Assembly (NCBI GenBank): GCA_963711495.1 | Contig: CAVQEK010000004.1 | Span: forward strand, 2,780,503 to 2,844,502 | From: CAVQEK01 sp963711495 | GTDB lineage: Bacteria > Bacteroidota > Bacteroidia > Cytophagales > Cyclobacteriaceae | DNA length: 64,000 bases | Direction: 5' to 3' | Part shown: positions 19,205 through 29,200 of the stretch, one piece after another | How the letters are laid out: each line of letters begins with the position of its first letter | Position numbering within the stretch: position 1 is the stretch's first letter | Notes under the pieces: generated by a model | What the model saw: only the letters and a program-made list of their open reading frames with translations | Databases searched by the model: none | What the model was told of the DNA's origin: nothing | Program-made: the position numbers and the translations under genes

Positions 19205-19404
19205 ATTTGAAGTAAGAAAATATTTTTTGTCATAATTACGTATAACTATAAGCAGGTGGTACTGTTAATAGTGGTCTTCTGAGAGCTCGAAAATATTGAT
19301 AAAAATGCCAATAACTATATCATTTGAGTAAAATCTTGTGTTAATTTGATTGCAGATCGGCAAAAAATCAGAAATACATTATTCCGGGATGAAATTGTTT
19401 GGAC

Positions 19405-19986
19405 ATGGAACTATTCAACTACACTGATGATAAAATCGAACCTCAAAAGGGTGATTTGTTGATTTCTGAACCTTTTCTGATTGATCCTAACTTTGTGAGA
19501 ACTGTGGTTTTACTTTGCGAACATAACAGTGAGGGGTCCTTTGGATTTGTACTGAATCGACCATCCAGATTTAAATTATCGGAGGTTTTAAATGATATTG
19601 AAAAAGCGCCAATGGAAGTTTACGTTGGTGGACCGGTCCAAATTGATACCTTACATTTTATCCATTCAGCGGGAGATATAATGGAGGGAAGTACAGAAGT
19701 TAGGCCCGGATTGTATTGGGGGGGTAATTTTGAACAATTAATTGCTATGATCTCGGAAGGTTTAATCAGTGAAGAAAATTTCAAATTCTTCATGGGTTAT
19801 TCCGGATGGGCGGCCGGTCAATTGCTGGATGAAATGAAACTTAATTCTTGGATTATATCCAGAAATGTTGATATTGAACAGATTTTCGATACTGATCCAC
19901 AAAAACTTTGGAAGGATGTCCTGATCAAAATGGGGGGTAAATATAAGGTGATATCGAATTTCCCTGTAGATCCGAGGTTAAATTAA
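19405..19986 (+). CDS. YqgE/AlgH (UPF0301) family protein
   Basis: A 193-residue cytoplasmic protein of the YqgE/AlgH family: GDLLISEPFLIDPNFVRTVV, GSFGFVLNRPS, VYVGGPVQIDTLHFIH and FFMGYSGWAAGQLLDEM are all family blocks. The biochemical role is unsettled. The start is ATG 19405; the TTG at 19399 adds two residues. The DUF349 gene begins 18 bases downstream on the same strand. Confidence 0.88.
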   Translation: MELFNYTDDKIEPQKGDLLISEPFLIDPNFVRTVVLLCEHNSEGSFGFVLNRPSRFKLSEVLNDIEKAPMEVYVGGPVQIDTLHFIHSAGDIMEGSTEVRPGLYWGGNFEQLIAMISEGLISEENFKFFMGYSGWAAGQLLDEMKLNSWIISRNVDIEQIFDTDPQKLWKDVLIKMGGKYKVISNFPVDPRLN

Positions 19987-20004
19987 CCTTTAAAATGTTT
20001 TGCT

Positions 20005-22386
20005 ATGGAAATGGAGGAAAAAAACAAAAAAATTCAAGATCCTCAAGCTTCGTCTGATCAAACCAAAAATGATACAGATGCACTCGATAATCCTGCACAA
20101 AATGCCAGGGATGAACATGAAGATGATTTCGAAAATAATGAGGGAGTAGTACAATCAACAGGAGTTGATCAGGAACATTTAGACAAAGAGGACAAGCAAA
20201 ATGAAACAAAGAATGAGTCTTTAGACAACAATAATGGCGGAATCAATGGAAATCAGTCAAATAACCAACAAAACCAAGATTCAAATATGGGGCTTGAAGA
20301 ATCTCAGGATAGTGAAAGAGATACTTCCGGAGAAACTGATAAGGTTGTAAACCAAAAAATAGATAAAACGGCTAAAACGAAAAGTAAAAAGGACAAGACT
20401 GCCCGGGAGCAAAAATCAGAAAAGAAAAAAACTGAGCTTGAAGATCAAATTCCATTAGCTGAAGAAAAAGGATCTGCTTCCTCAAAAGAAACCCCGAAGG
20501 AAGAAGAGCATCTTAAAGACCAGGTCGATACTTCGGATGAGAAGCAAAGCGCAGAAGTATCTGTAGAAAATACATCGATACAACCTCAAAAAGGCGAAGT
20601 CGGTGAATTGGATGAAAAAGCTCATGAACCTAATGAGGGCCATCATCACGATCATGAACATGAGGACGAAGAAGAAAGCACGCTGGACTATTCCAATTAT
20701 TCCAAAAAACAAATGGTGCAGGTGCTCGAAAGCATGTTGAAAGATGATGATTTCGATCAGATCAATAAAATCCTCAAGGAGATCAAACCTGCTTTTGATG
20801 ACCTCTATCATGCCGAAAAAGAAGAAGCATACCAAAAGTATCTTGAAGAAGGAGGAGAAAAAGATGGATTTGAGTATAAGAATGATGAACTGGACGATCG
20901 GTTTAATAAGGCTTATGGTACACTGAGGCATCGAAGGAATGAGTACTTTAATAGTATCGAGTCTCAACGGGAACAGAATCTTGAGAAAAAAATGGAAGTA
21001 CTGGAAACGCTCAGGAAAATTGTGGATGCAGAAGAGACAACCGCCAGTATTAATGAATTAAAGAAGATCCAGCACGCATGGAAATCAATTGGGCCGGTAG
21101 CTCCGCAACATCTTAAAAGTCTATGGGCCAATTACAACGCGCTGATTGATCGGTATTATGATAACAGGAGTATTTATTTTGAATTAAAAGAACTCGATCG
21201 CAAGAAAAATCTGGATTTAAAACTCGAGTTGTGTGAAAAGGCCGAAAGCCTGGCCGAAGAAGGAAATATTAAAGAGGCGGTCAAACAACTTAATGAATTG
21301 CATGAAGAATTTAAATATATAGGCCCGGTTCCACAGGAAGATCAGGAAAACGTTTGGATAAGATTTAAAGCAGCTTCCGATCAAGTCTATACCAGACGAA
21401 AAGATTATTACGACAATCTCAGGGAACAATTGAAATTAAACCTGGTCGCCAAACAAGCCCTTGTTGATAAAGTTCAGTCATTTGCTGAGTTTAACACGGA
21501 CAGGATATCTGAATGGAATCAGAAGACCAAAGAAATACTGGAGATTCAAAAAGAATGGGAAGTAATAGGAGGCTTACCTAAGGATAAGGCTAAAAAAATC
21601 AACAAAGCTTTCTGGTCTTCTTTTAAAACCTTCTTTAACCATAAAGGTAACTTCTTCAAGCAACTGGAAGACCTCAGAAAAGAAAACCTTGACAAAAAAA
21701 GGGAATTGTTGGAAAAGGCTGAATCGCTCAAGGAAAGTGAGGATTTTGAGTCAACTTCCGAACAGTTAAAAGAACTGCAAAAACAATGGAAAGATATCGG
21801 ACCTGTACCGGAAAAGTACAAAGACGAAGTATACAAAAAATTCAAGGAAGCCTGTGATTTGTTTTTTAACCGGAGAAGGGCTCACATGGGCAAAGTTGAA
21901 GAAAAGTATGAGGATAATCTGAAAAAGAAACAGGAATTGAGTGCCGAACTTGAAAAAATGGTGGAGGAGGACAATGTGCAGGTTGAACGGGTAAGTGAAA
22001 TTGTGGATGAATATCAGGAAATTGGCTATGTGCCACGGAATTTTATTAAATCTATTCAAAAAAGATTTGTAAAGGCTGTGAGTGATGCTGTTGACATCGT
22101 GAACATCGATGAAAATGAGAAACACCAACTGAAATTTAAAGCCCAATTCAATAAAGTAAAGTTCGGACCTAATTCAGACAGATTTCTTCAAAAACGAGAA
22201 GGTACATTGAGACGTCAAATCGCTAAATTGGAGAATGATATCAATTTATGGCGTAATAACCTCGATTTTTTTGCTGACTCCAAAGAGGCCGATAAATTGA
22301 AAGAAGAATTCAACAAAAAAATTGATAAAGCAAAAAAGGACCTCAAGGATCTGAAGGATCAACTCCGGCTCATCAGTAACATTTAG
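20005..22386 (+). CDS. DUF349 repeat protein with acidic N-terminus
   Basis: A 793-residue cytoplasmic coiled-coil protein. Residues 1-225 are low complexity, rich in Glu, Asp, Lys, Gln and Asn, with a His/Asp/Glu cluster (EGHHHDHEHEDEEE) near 213-226 that could bind metal. From about 230 onward there are five DUF349 units, each with a W-x-x-I-G-P-V-P-like core: IGPVAPQHLKSLW, IGPVPQEDQENVW, IGGLPKDKAKKIN, IGPVPEKYKDEVY and IGYVPRNFIKSI. The function of DUF349 is unknown. It is followed by tRNA-Thr. Confidence 0.85.
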   Translation: MEMEEKNKKIQDPQASSDQTKNDTDALDNPAQNARDEHEDDFENNEGVVQSTGVDQEHLDKEDKQNETKNESLDNNNGGINGNQSNNQQNQDSNMGLEESQDSERDTSGETDKVVNQKIDKTAKTKSKKDKTAREQKSEKKKTELEDQIPLAEEKGSASSKETPKEEEHLKDQVDTSDEKQSAEVSVENTSIQPQKGEVGELDEKAHEPNEGHHHDHEHEDEEESTLDYSNYSKKQMVQVLESMLKDDDFDQINKILKEIKPAFDDLYHAEKEEAYQKYLEEGGEKDGFEYKNDELDDRFNKAYGTLRHRRNEYFNSIESQREQNLEKKMEVLETLRKIVDAEETTASINELKKIQHAWKSIGPVAPQHLKSLWANYNALIDRYYDNRSIYFELKELDRKKNLDLKLELCEKAESLAEEGNIKEAVKQLNELHEEFKYIGPVPQEDQENVWIRFKAASDQVYTRRKDYYDNLREQLKLNLVAKQALVDKVQSFAEFNTDRISEWNQKTKEILEIQKEWEVIGGLPKDKAKKINKAFWSSFKTFFNHKGNFFKQLEDLRKENLDKKRELLEKAESLKESEDFESTSEQLKELQKQWKDIGPVPEKYKDEVYKKFKEACDLFFNRRRAHMGKVEEKYEDNLKKKQELSAELEKMVEEDNVQVERVSEIVDEYQEIGYVPRNFIKSIQKRFVKAVSDAVDIVNIDENEKHQLKFKAQFNKVKFGPNSDRFLQKREGTLRRQIAKLENDINLWRNNLDFFADSKEADKLKEEFNKKIDKAKKDLKDLKDQLRLISNI

Positions 22387-22539
22387 TTGTTTCATCAAGA
22401 AGAAGACCAGGCAAGATTATCTTTAATGTGAATATCCTGATCTGGTTTGTTATAAATAAAAAGAGGTAAAAGTTTTTGCATTTATACATCAAGGATATAA
22501 ATTCGCACTCGCTTTGCGAAAGGCAAATCCAACCTTAAA

Positions 22540-22612
<73 letters not shown>

Positions 22613-22623
22613 CTTTTATATAT

Positions 22624-22657
22624 ATAACTCGTTGATTTTTAGCGAGTTATTTTTTTT
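22624..22657 (+). terminator. Terminator after tRNA-Thr
   Basis: ATAACTCG (22624-22631) and CGAGTTAT (22643-22650) form a perfect stem with an 11-base loop, followed by seven or more T residues. Confidence 0.85.
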
Positions 22658-22777
22658 GTCAATTTTGTTGTACGATTTATACAGTGTCCAAGTTGTAGTA
22701 AATTAAAATAAACCTTAATCTTTATTGTTACCATTAGGATCAGATTGCATCATGCAGGTCGGTACTGGAACAAATAG

Positions 22778-23020
22778 ATGACCATCTTTTTCACAGATGA
22801 CGACTATATCAATGCTAACAAAGCCTGTAAAAAATTTGGCAAAATCTCACGTGATTCTATATGTACAGAACCAGGTACATTGCTTTTTAACCACTAAGTA
22901 AAGAATGGAGAATATCCACATTCTATTTTAAGAGGAGGTAAAGGTAAATTTGATGCAACTTTACTACATCCTAAATTGGCTATAAAATTATCCGAATGGC
23001 TTGAAAACCCAAAGTACTAA
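22778..23020 (+). pseudogene. KilA-N domain protein remnant
   Basis: One frame of 81 codons from ATG 22778 reads YINANKACKKFGKISRDS near the start and LLHPKLAIKLSEWLENPKY at the end, which match the two conserved ends of the KilA-N DNA-binding domain found in phage and large DNA virus proteins. An in-frame TAA after LLFNH breaks it in the middle, and nothing downstream continues it. I call it a broken gene, probably of phage origin. Confidence 0.65.
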
Positions 23021-23531
23021 AAAAGGGCTTTGGCTAAAATAACTATTAGAAGCGATGTTGTGGTATTTGGATTTGATACTATTACTGTTTAAGCCTTATA
23101 CCAAAATAGTGAATTACGGTGGTGATGGTCATTCAGCGCAACAGAACAGCCCAATCAATCCAGCTTACTAATTCAGTTCAAGCTATATACAAAAATAGTA
23201 TGTTTCAAAAATGTTCAAGGCATCATACGCCTATCAATCAATTTGGTATTAGGCGACTACCAAAACCGTATACTGTTGTACTTTTCCAAGGTATTAATTG
23301 TACTATGCAGATATCATTATTACTCACACCTTTCCCTATGTATTGATAGCTTATACAAAAATAATACATTTCATTCAGGAGGATGGTGATGGAGCACCCA
23401 TCAGGATGGTTGATGGAACACCTCTCATTGTGAGATGGATTTAAGAATGCGGCTTTTAATGGATGAATTGAGAAAGTCAGGATTTGATGTTACAGACAAT
23501 AAAACTTAGTTTGGACAAAATATTTCAACAA

Positions 23532-23580
23532 TTTTCTTTCTAATCGCCTTTCAATCAACCATGAGGGGTTAGAAAGAAAA
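23532..23580. repeat. Inverted repeat with 12-bp arms
   Basis: TTTTCTTTCTAA (23532-23543) and TTAGAAAGAAAA (23569-23580) are perfect reverse complements separated by 25 bases. It could be a terminator-like hairpin or the end of a lost element; neither flank gives a decisive clue. Confidence 0.6.
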
Positions 23581-23821
23581 AACATGTCTTGACAATTTAA
23601 AAACTGTCAGATTATTTATAATTGTAAGATCAAATACCATCTATTACAAGTTATATTACCAGTTGACCATGGACTCCATGCTGAAATCAGCGCTGCTGTC
23701 CCGCATTATAATTACTATTGAATTACCCGTTGGAAAAATTAGAGATTTGAATTTTTCCATTGGAGTATTCTGAAAAGATCACACAACAAAAAAGAATATT
23801 GAACCTTATAAACCACCAATC

Positions 23822-24568
23822 ATGAAAGCAATTACACGAGGTAGTAAAGGGACGGAAGTAAAGAAATGGCAATTTTATTTATTGGGGCAAGGATTCACTG
23901 AGGTCAGGGCCGATGACTTTTGAAGCGAGCGTTCAGTTTCAGTCGCAGAATGGCCTGATCGCAAATGGGCTTATTGACAATTCCATCTATTTGAAAGCCA
24001 TGCAGTTTGACTTTCAGTTAATAGATGACCATCCTTCCAATGTTGATGAGAACAGTTCAGGTTATTCACCACTTCCCGATTCCAGACCCCTCACACAGTC
24101 ACAACTTCAATCGATGTTTGGCAGGATTGAATTTACAATTAATCCAGACCATAGTGCCATCACAATAACCAATGGTTGGCAAGCGCAAAATCTGGTTACA
24201 ATCGAAATACCTCAGATTAATGGACTGCCGCCATACAATACCTACAAAATAACGGTACATAAAAAAGTGGCAAATCAATTCAGGAATTTGTATGATGAAT
24301 GGGAGAGAGGCGGTTTGAAATCATTAATTTTATCATATTATGTATCATTTAATCCCCGCCTAATTCGGGGGAGTTCAACTAATCTTAGCTATCATGCGTT
24401 TGGCTTGCTATCGATATTAATGTCGAATGGAATAGGCTGGGGGTTATCCCAGCTTTAAAAGGGCAGATAGGTTCTGTGCGAGAGCTGGTACCTATAGCAA
24501 ATCGACTTGGATTTTATTAGGGCGGACATTTCCAGAGAAATGATGGAATGCATTTTGAAATTGCATAA
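23822..24568 (+). pseudogene. Peptidoglycan-binding/M15 peptidase gene, frameshifted
   Basis: Three frames join into one protein. ATG 23822 gives ITRGSKGTEVKKWQFYLLGQ, then a frame change leads to FEASVQFQSQNGLIANGLID; together these are a PG_binding_1 domain. The C-terminal part ends RLIRGSSTNLSYHAFGL, and after a second shift continues AIDINVEWNRLGVIPALKG then GSVRELVPIANRLGFY, a TAG stop where Trp is expected, and GGHFQRNDGMHFEIA. The SxHAFGLAIDIN and MHFE pieces are the zinc sites of VanY/M15 D-Ala-D-Ala peptidases. At least three lesions make it inactive. An endolysin-like role in a former prophage is an inference. Confidence 0.75.
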
Positions 24569-24886
24569 ATTCTTTGATTTAACAGGGAAGGATATTTTGT
24601 TTTTCTTTCATGAAATTGGTCCTGCTACATTTAAGTAGTCAGAGAGTTAAGGTAAATGCAAGAATTTTAATAGCGTAAGAGGTTTCTGAGAATGAGCTGC
24701 ATTGCGGATTTGAAAATAGTAACATTTTAGCTTCAGACGAAGATATACCAAAACACACTATGTATATAAAATAGTGTGCTATTTTAAAAATCTCACTATA
24801 TTACTAGAGGAATACCAGTCGTATTTGGCAAATCCTTATTTAAGGAAAACCAATTTATATTAACCTATACATAACCTAACCATACC
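24569..24886. other. AT-rich spacer before the TIR gene
   Basis: About 320 bases with no coding signal. A small hairpin TCCTTA-TT-TAAGGA lies about 50 bases upstream of the TIR start. No recognised promoter box was found. Confidence 0.35.
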
Positions 24887-26287
24887 ATGCCAGACAAGCT
24901 AAAAGTTTTCATCTCTTACAGCCACATGGATGAGGAGTATAAAGATCAACTGCTAAAGTTTTTAAATCCCAACAAGAATATCTCCCTATGGGATGACAAT
25001 AAAATAAGTCCAGGACAGGAATGGGATGATGAAATAAAGAAAGTCTTCCATGAATGTCACATTATTATCCTTTTGATCAGCCAGGATTTTCTGAATTCGG
25101 ACTACATCTTAAAAAATGAATTACCTCTCGCTTTTGAGAAACACAACAAAAAAGAAGCCTGTATCATCCCCATTTTTATAAGGCCATCTATCTTAGATTC
25201 GATTCCGGAAATCAGCAAACTGGAAGGTTTGCCAAAAGGGAAAAAATGGGTTTCTACATCAGAAGACAGGGATAGTGCCTATGTTGAAATCGCTAATGGA
25301 CTAAGAGCGGCTATTGAAGAATTCGTAAAAGAGAAAAATTTTTCAATTAAAGATAATATGTCTGAGCCCGAGAATGACATTATAAAAAGCAAAATTGAAG
25401 AATTGAACAATAAGAAAAAAATATTCCTTGCAATCGCAGCAGATGAGAATGAAAAAGAAAGAAGATCCATTTATTATACACTTGATGGTAAAAAAAAGTA
25501 TGAAGGCTGGCCTTACGAAGTAATACCAAATTTTGAAGATTCAGAAAAGCTCAAAGAAATGAACCGTGAAGACCAGGAGGCTGCTATCAAGAAATATATG
25601 GATGAGTCTATTTATTCCATTCACATCATCAACACGCAATTAGAAAATATGCATGATATTGTCCGTCTTCAATATAATTTAGCCAGGCGGAAGTGTTCAG
25701 GTTCCTTGTTTAAGTGCATTGTTGGGATTAGCAATACCAATCCGGAAAATGAACTTTATAAAGCAGTAGAAGAAGATAGAAATACAAATACAAACATAAT
25801 TAAACTTACAAATTGGAATGCTTCTTCCCTAACAGATTCCTTATATAATTTGATTGAAGAAAATGAAAAGAAAATGGAAGCGCTTAAAAATGTGATTAAC
25901 CCTGAAAAAAGTGTTTTCCTTTTTTACGGTTCAGGAGATAAAGAAAATCATCTTAAGGAGAAACTTAAAAAGGAATTGATAGAAGAATTTAAATATAATG
26001 TGAGGGAATCGATACCGGACTATGCCGAAGCTGGAATTGACGCTAGAAGATGGGAAGAAGATCAGCTTAAAAAGTGTGAAGGCGCCATTATTCTTTATGG
26101 GAGTGCTGCAGAAGGTTGGTTTATAATCCGCAAAGCACTGCTAATGGACTACGGAAAAATTAAATGGAAAGCGGTGTGTATTGATGAACCCTATAAAGAT
26201 AAAAAATATAATTCATTGAAGGTTGAACGGAGCTTAAGCCTTATCGATAATATTAATGAATTGCATAAAGCCATAATGAATGGATAA
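24887..26287 (+). CDS. TIR-domain protein with two further receptor-like modules
   Basis: A 466-residue soluble protein. Residues 4-150 are a TIR domain: KVFISYSHMDEEYKDQL (box 1), SLWDDNKISPGQEWDDEI (box 2-like), then IIILLISQDFLNSDYILKNE. Glu78 in this last motif sits where the catalytic Glu of NAD-cleaving TIRs is found. A second module (about 170-330) begins KKKIFLAIAADENEKERRSI and contains DESIYSIHIINTQ. A third (about 340-466) begins SVFLFYGSGDKENHLKEKL and contains CEGAIILYGSAAEGW. Both look like Rossmann-type TIR-like or SEFIR-like folds, which I infer only from the alternating strand/helix pattern. The stop overlaps the next start by eight bases, so the pair is translationally coupled. 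The likely role is an NADase or signalling effector controlled by the NTPase partner. Confidence 0.8.
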   Translation: MPDKLKVFISYSHMDEEYKDQLLKFLNPNKNISLWDDNKISPGQEWDDEIKKVFHECHIIILLISQDFLNSDYILKNELPLAFEKHNKKEACIIPIFIRPSILDSIPEISKLEGLPKGKKWVSTSEDRDSAYVEIANGLRAAIEEFVKEKNFSIKDNMSEPENDIIKSKIEELNNKKKIFLAIAADENEKERRSIYYTLDGKKKYEGWPYEVIPNFEDSEKLKEMNREDQEAAIKKYMDESIYSIHIINTQLENMHDIVRLQYNLARRKCSGSLFKCIVGISNTNPENELYKAVEEDRNTNTNIIKLTNWNASSLTDSLYNLIEENEKKMEALKNVINPEKSVFLFYGSGDKENHLKEKLKKELIEEFKYNVRESIPDYAEAGIDARRWEEDQLKKCEGAIILYGSAAEGWFIIRKALLMDYGKIKWKAVCIDEPYKDKKYNSLKVERSLSLIDNINELHKAIMNG

Positions 26288-29200
26288 TCTTTTTCAACTA
26301 GATGAATTTTACCTTGATCTTCAAGAAGACGGACTTAAAATATCGCTATTATCTAAGGATAAAATTGCTGATTGTCCATTCCCAGGGTTAAGGCCTTATA
26401 AAACTTCAGAATTCCAATTATTTTATGGCCGGAGTGGACAGGCGAATCAATTACTAAAAAGATTGCGGCGAAATCATTTTTTAGCTGTAATTGGCAGTTC
26501 CGGAACTGGAAAATCTTCTATCGTAAGAGCCGGACTGTTGCCCCAACTGTATGGAGGCTATTTATCTAATTCCAATGACCTTTGGAATGTTGCAGTTTGC
26601 AGGCCAGGTAATCAACCCATTAAAAACCTCGCAATTGCTTTATCCTGCACTAAATGCCGAAATACCAAATCTAAAAAAATAATTGAAAAAGAATTTGAGA
26701 TTATTGAGCCCATACTTCGAGAAAATTCCTATGGCATCATTGAAGTAGAAAAATTAATAAACGTCGAAGTAAATGAAAAACAGAAAACTAATTTATTGGT
26801 AATTGTTGACCAATTTGAAGAAATATTTCGATTTAAAAGAGAAGGATCAGGACCAGAAACTATAGAAACATCCACCCATTTTACAAATCTCCTCCTTAAA
26901 GCATCAGCTCAAACCAATGGATCTGTTTACATAATAATTACAATGAGATCCGAATTTCTGGGAGAATGCGTCCAATTTAGAGATCTTCCTGAAGCCATTA
27001 ATCAGGGGCAATATCTGGTGCCTCGTTTAAATAGGGCAGAACTTAAGGAAGTCATTACCGGGCCAATTCGCTTAACAAATAATAATATTTCGCCAATATT
27101 AGTCAATCGTTTAATTGATGAGATTGGTGATAATATGGACCAATTGCCAATTCTACAACATGCGCTGATGCGTACGTATGAACATTGGAAGAAATCAGGG
27201 GCGTCGGATGAAATAAATTATGAACATTATGAGGCCGTTGGAAAAATGGAAAATGCATTGGGCAACCATGCTAATGAAAAATATAATGAACTGGGAGATC
27301 ATAATATTGAAAACAATAAAACACTTAGTAAGAAGCAACTAATAACTAAAATCATATTTCAATGTCTTACTGATAAATCCACTGATGACCGTGGAATAAG
27401 ACGACCAACGGAATTGAACAACATCTATATAATTGCTGGTGAGATAGGCGCCAGTAAAGGGGAGGTGGATGAAGTGATTAATCATTTTCGGGGTAGTGAA
27501 ACCTCATTTTTAATGCCCCCAATAAATACCAATCTCTTTCCTGAACTTTATATTGATATTGCCCATGAGAGCCTGATGCGAAATTGGAAACAGCTTGATA
27601 AAGAATGGATTCCAGAAGAAGTTAAAAATGCAAGGCTATATAGACGTTTGGATGAAAGAAGAGAATTGAAAGATATTATTAAAGGAGGACTTCTGGAAGA
27701 TTTATTGGCATGGAAGGAAGAGTATCCTGTTAACTCTACCTGGGCAGCGAGATATCATAAAACGAAAAAAACTGACACTGATTCTCCTGAGGAATTATTC
27801 CGTAAGAACATCGCATTTCTTGAAGCAAGTAAAGTAGAAAGTGAAAAAATAAAAAAGGAAAATGAAGAAAAGAAAAGAAAAGAAATAGTAGAGCAACAAC
27901 GAGAAAAAAGAAGGAAAGGGGTCCTTATTTCAATTTCTATTGTATGTCTTGTACTCCTTGGCCTTGGCATTTGGTTGTATATTGAGAGAGATTATGCACA
28001 GACGCAAACGGAAATAGCTAAAAAAGCATTATATGAAAATGATCTAAAAGATTTCCCCTGGTTCATTGATCTGAGTGATACATTAAAAACATATGCACTG
28101 GATACACTATGGTATTTGAAAAATAAAGATTCACTTGGGGAACTGAACGTCAAATATTCTTTTGAAATGGCTGTTGAAGGGCAGAATCAACAGCGCCATG
28201 ACATGAGTGTTGCGCTGTACTTAGCTAAAGAAGCTAAGACGAAAGACAATAATAAAATCACCAGGGCTTTATTAGATTCATTAATCAAAGGCAAAATTAT
28301 ATATGAACAAAAAATTAAGATGAAATTAAACGACCCGGTGGAGCAAGGTGTAAAATTACTTGGAGAAAATAATAAAAATGAAATTATTATTGGCATGACC
28401 AGTGCAATTTATCCAGCTCAACTAAATGATTCAACAAGTTCAATTCAACTTGTGCAATATTCAGCGGATAGAAAAACGGTCGCTATATCTGATAGTGGCT
28501 TATACCTGATGTATCATTATCCTCTTGAGAATAAAGTGCTGATTGTTGAGTCCCGTAATAATGAACCGATTAGACAAATACCTTTAAGACCAAATATGGA
28601 ATACAATAGGTATGTAGAATTGAAAAGTGATTTGGACCAGAAAGTATCCTCACCAGGTTCAAATTCAAATGCCGATAATTCACACAATAATGATACAATA
28701 CCCAAATTAAAAACCAATTATTATACAACCTCTATAATTATAGATACCGCTGAATATAATTTAGATAAAAGGGTTAACATGAAGAGGAATGATCTATTAA
28801 CCAATGCTAAACAATTTGTAGGCACCTTTTATTCAGACAAAAGATTTTTTTTAGTAAGTAATGGAAGTGAAAACGAAATTACAGTGTGGGGTATAGATGG
28901 CAACAATATCATGACATTAATCGGACACACAAGTCCCGTTAAAAAAATCAGTTGCACCAAAAATCGAATATTAACAATTTCGAAAGAGGGAAAAGCAATA
29001 GCCTGGGATATTGACCTTGAAAAAATTGAAGAATACAAACCGGACTGGTGGAACTACCATAAGGCAATTAAGAAATTAGACACCTTTAATGAAGCAATTG
29101 CAAATGAAAAAATTGACGTTGCCGCTTTTTCTCCATCTGGCCAATCCGCAGCAACGTGTTTCGGATCTAAAATGAAAATACGGGATGTATCAGGAAAAGT

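Larger units (their letters stand above)
22658..23821. other. Degenerate region downstream of tRNA-Thr
   Basis: No intact gene is present. It holds the KilA-N remnant at 22778-23020, the inverted repeat at 23532-23580, and three short related stretches around ATAC(C/A)AAAATA near 23099, 23190 and 23353. The rest has frequent stops in all frames and looks like decayed sequence. Confidence 0.5.
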
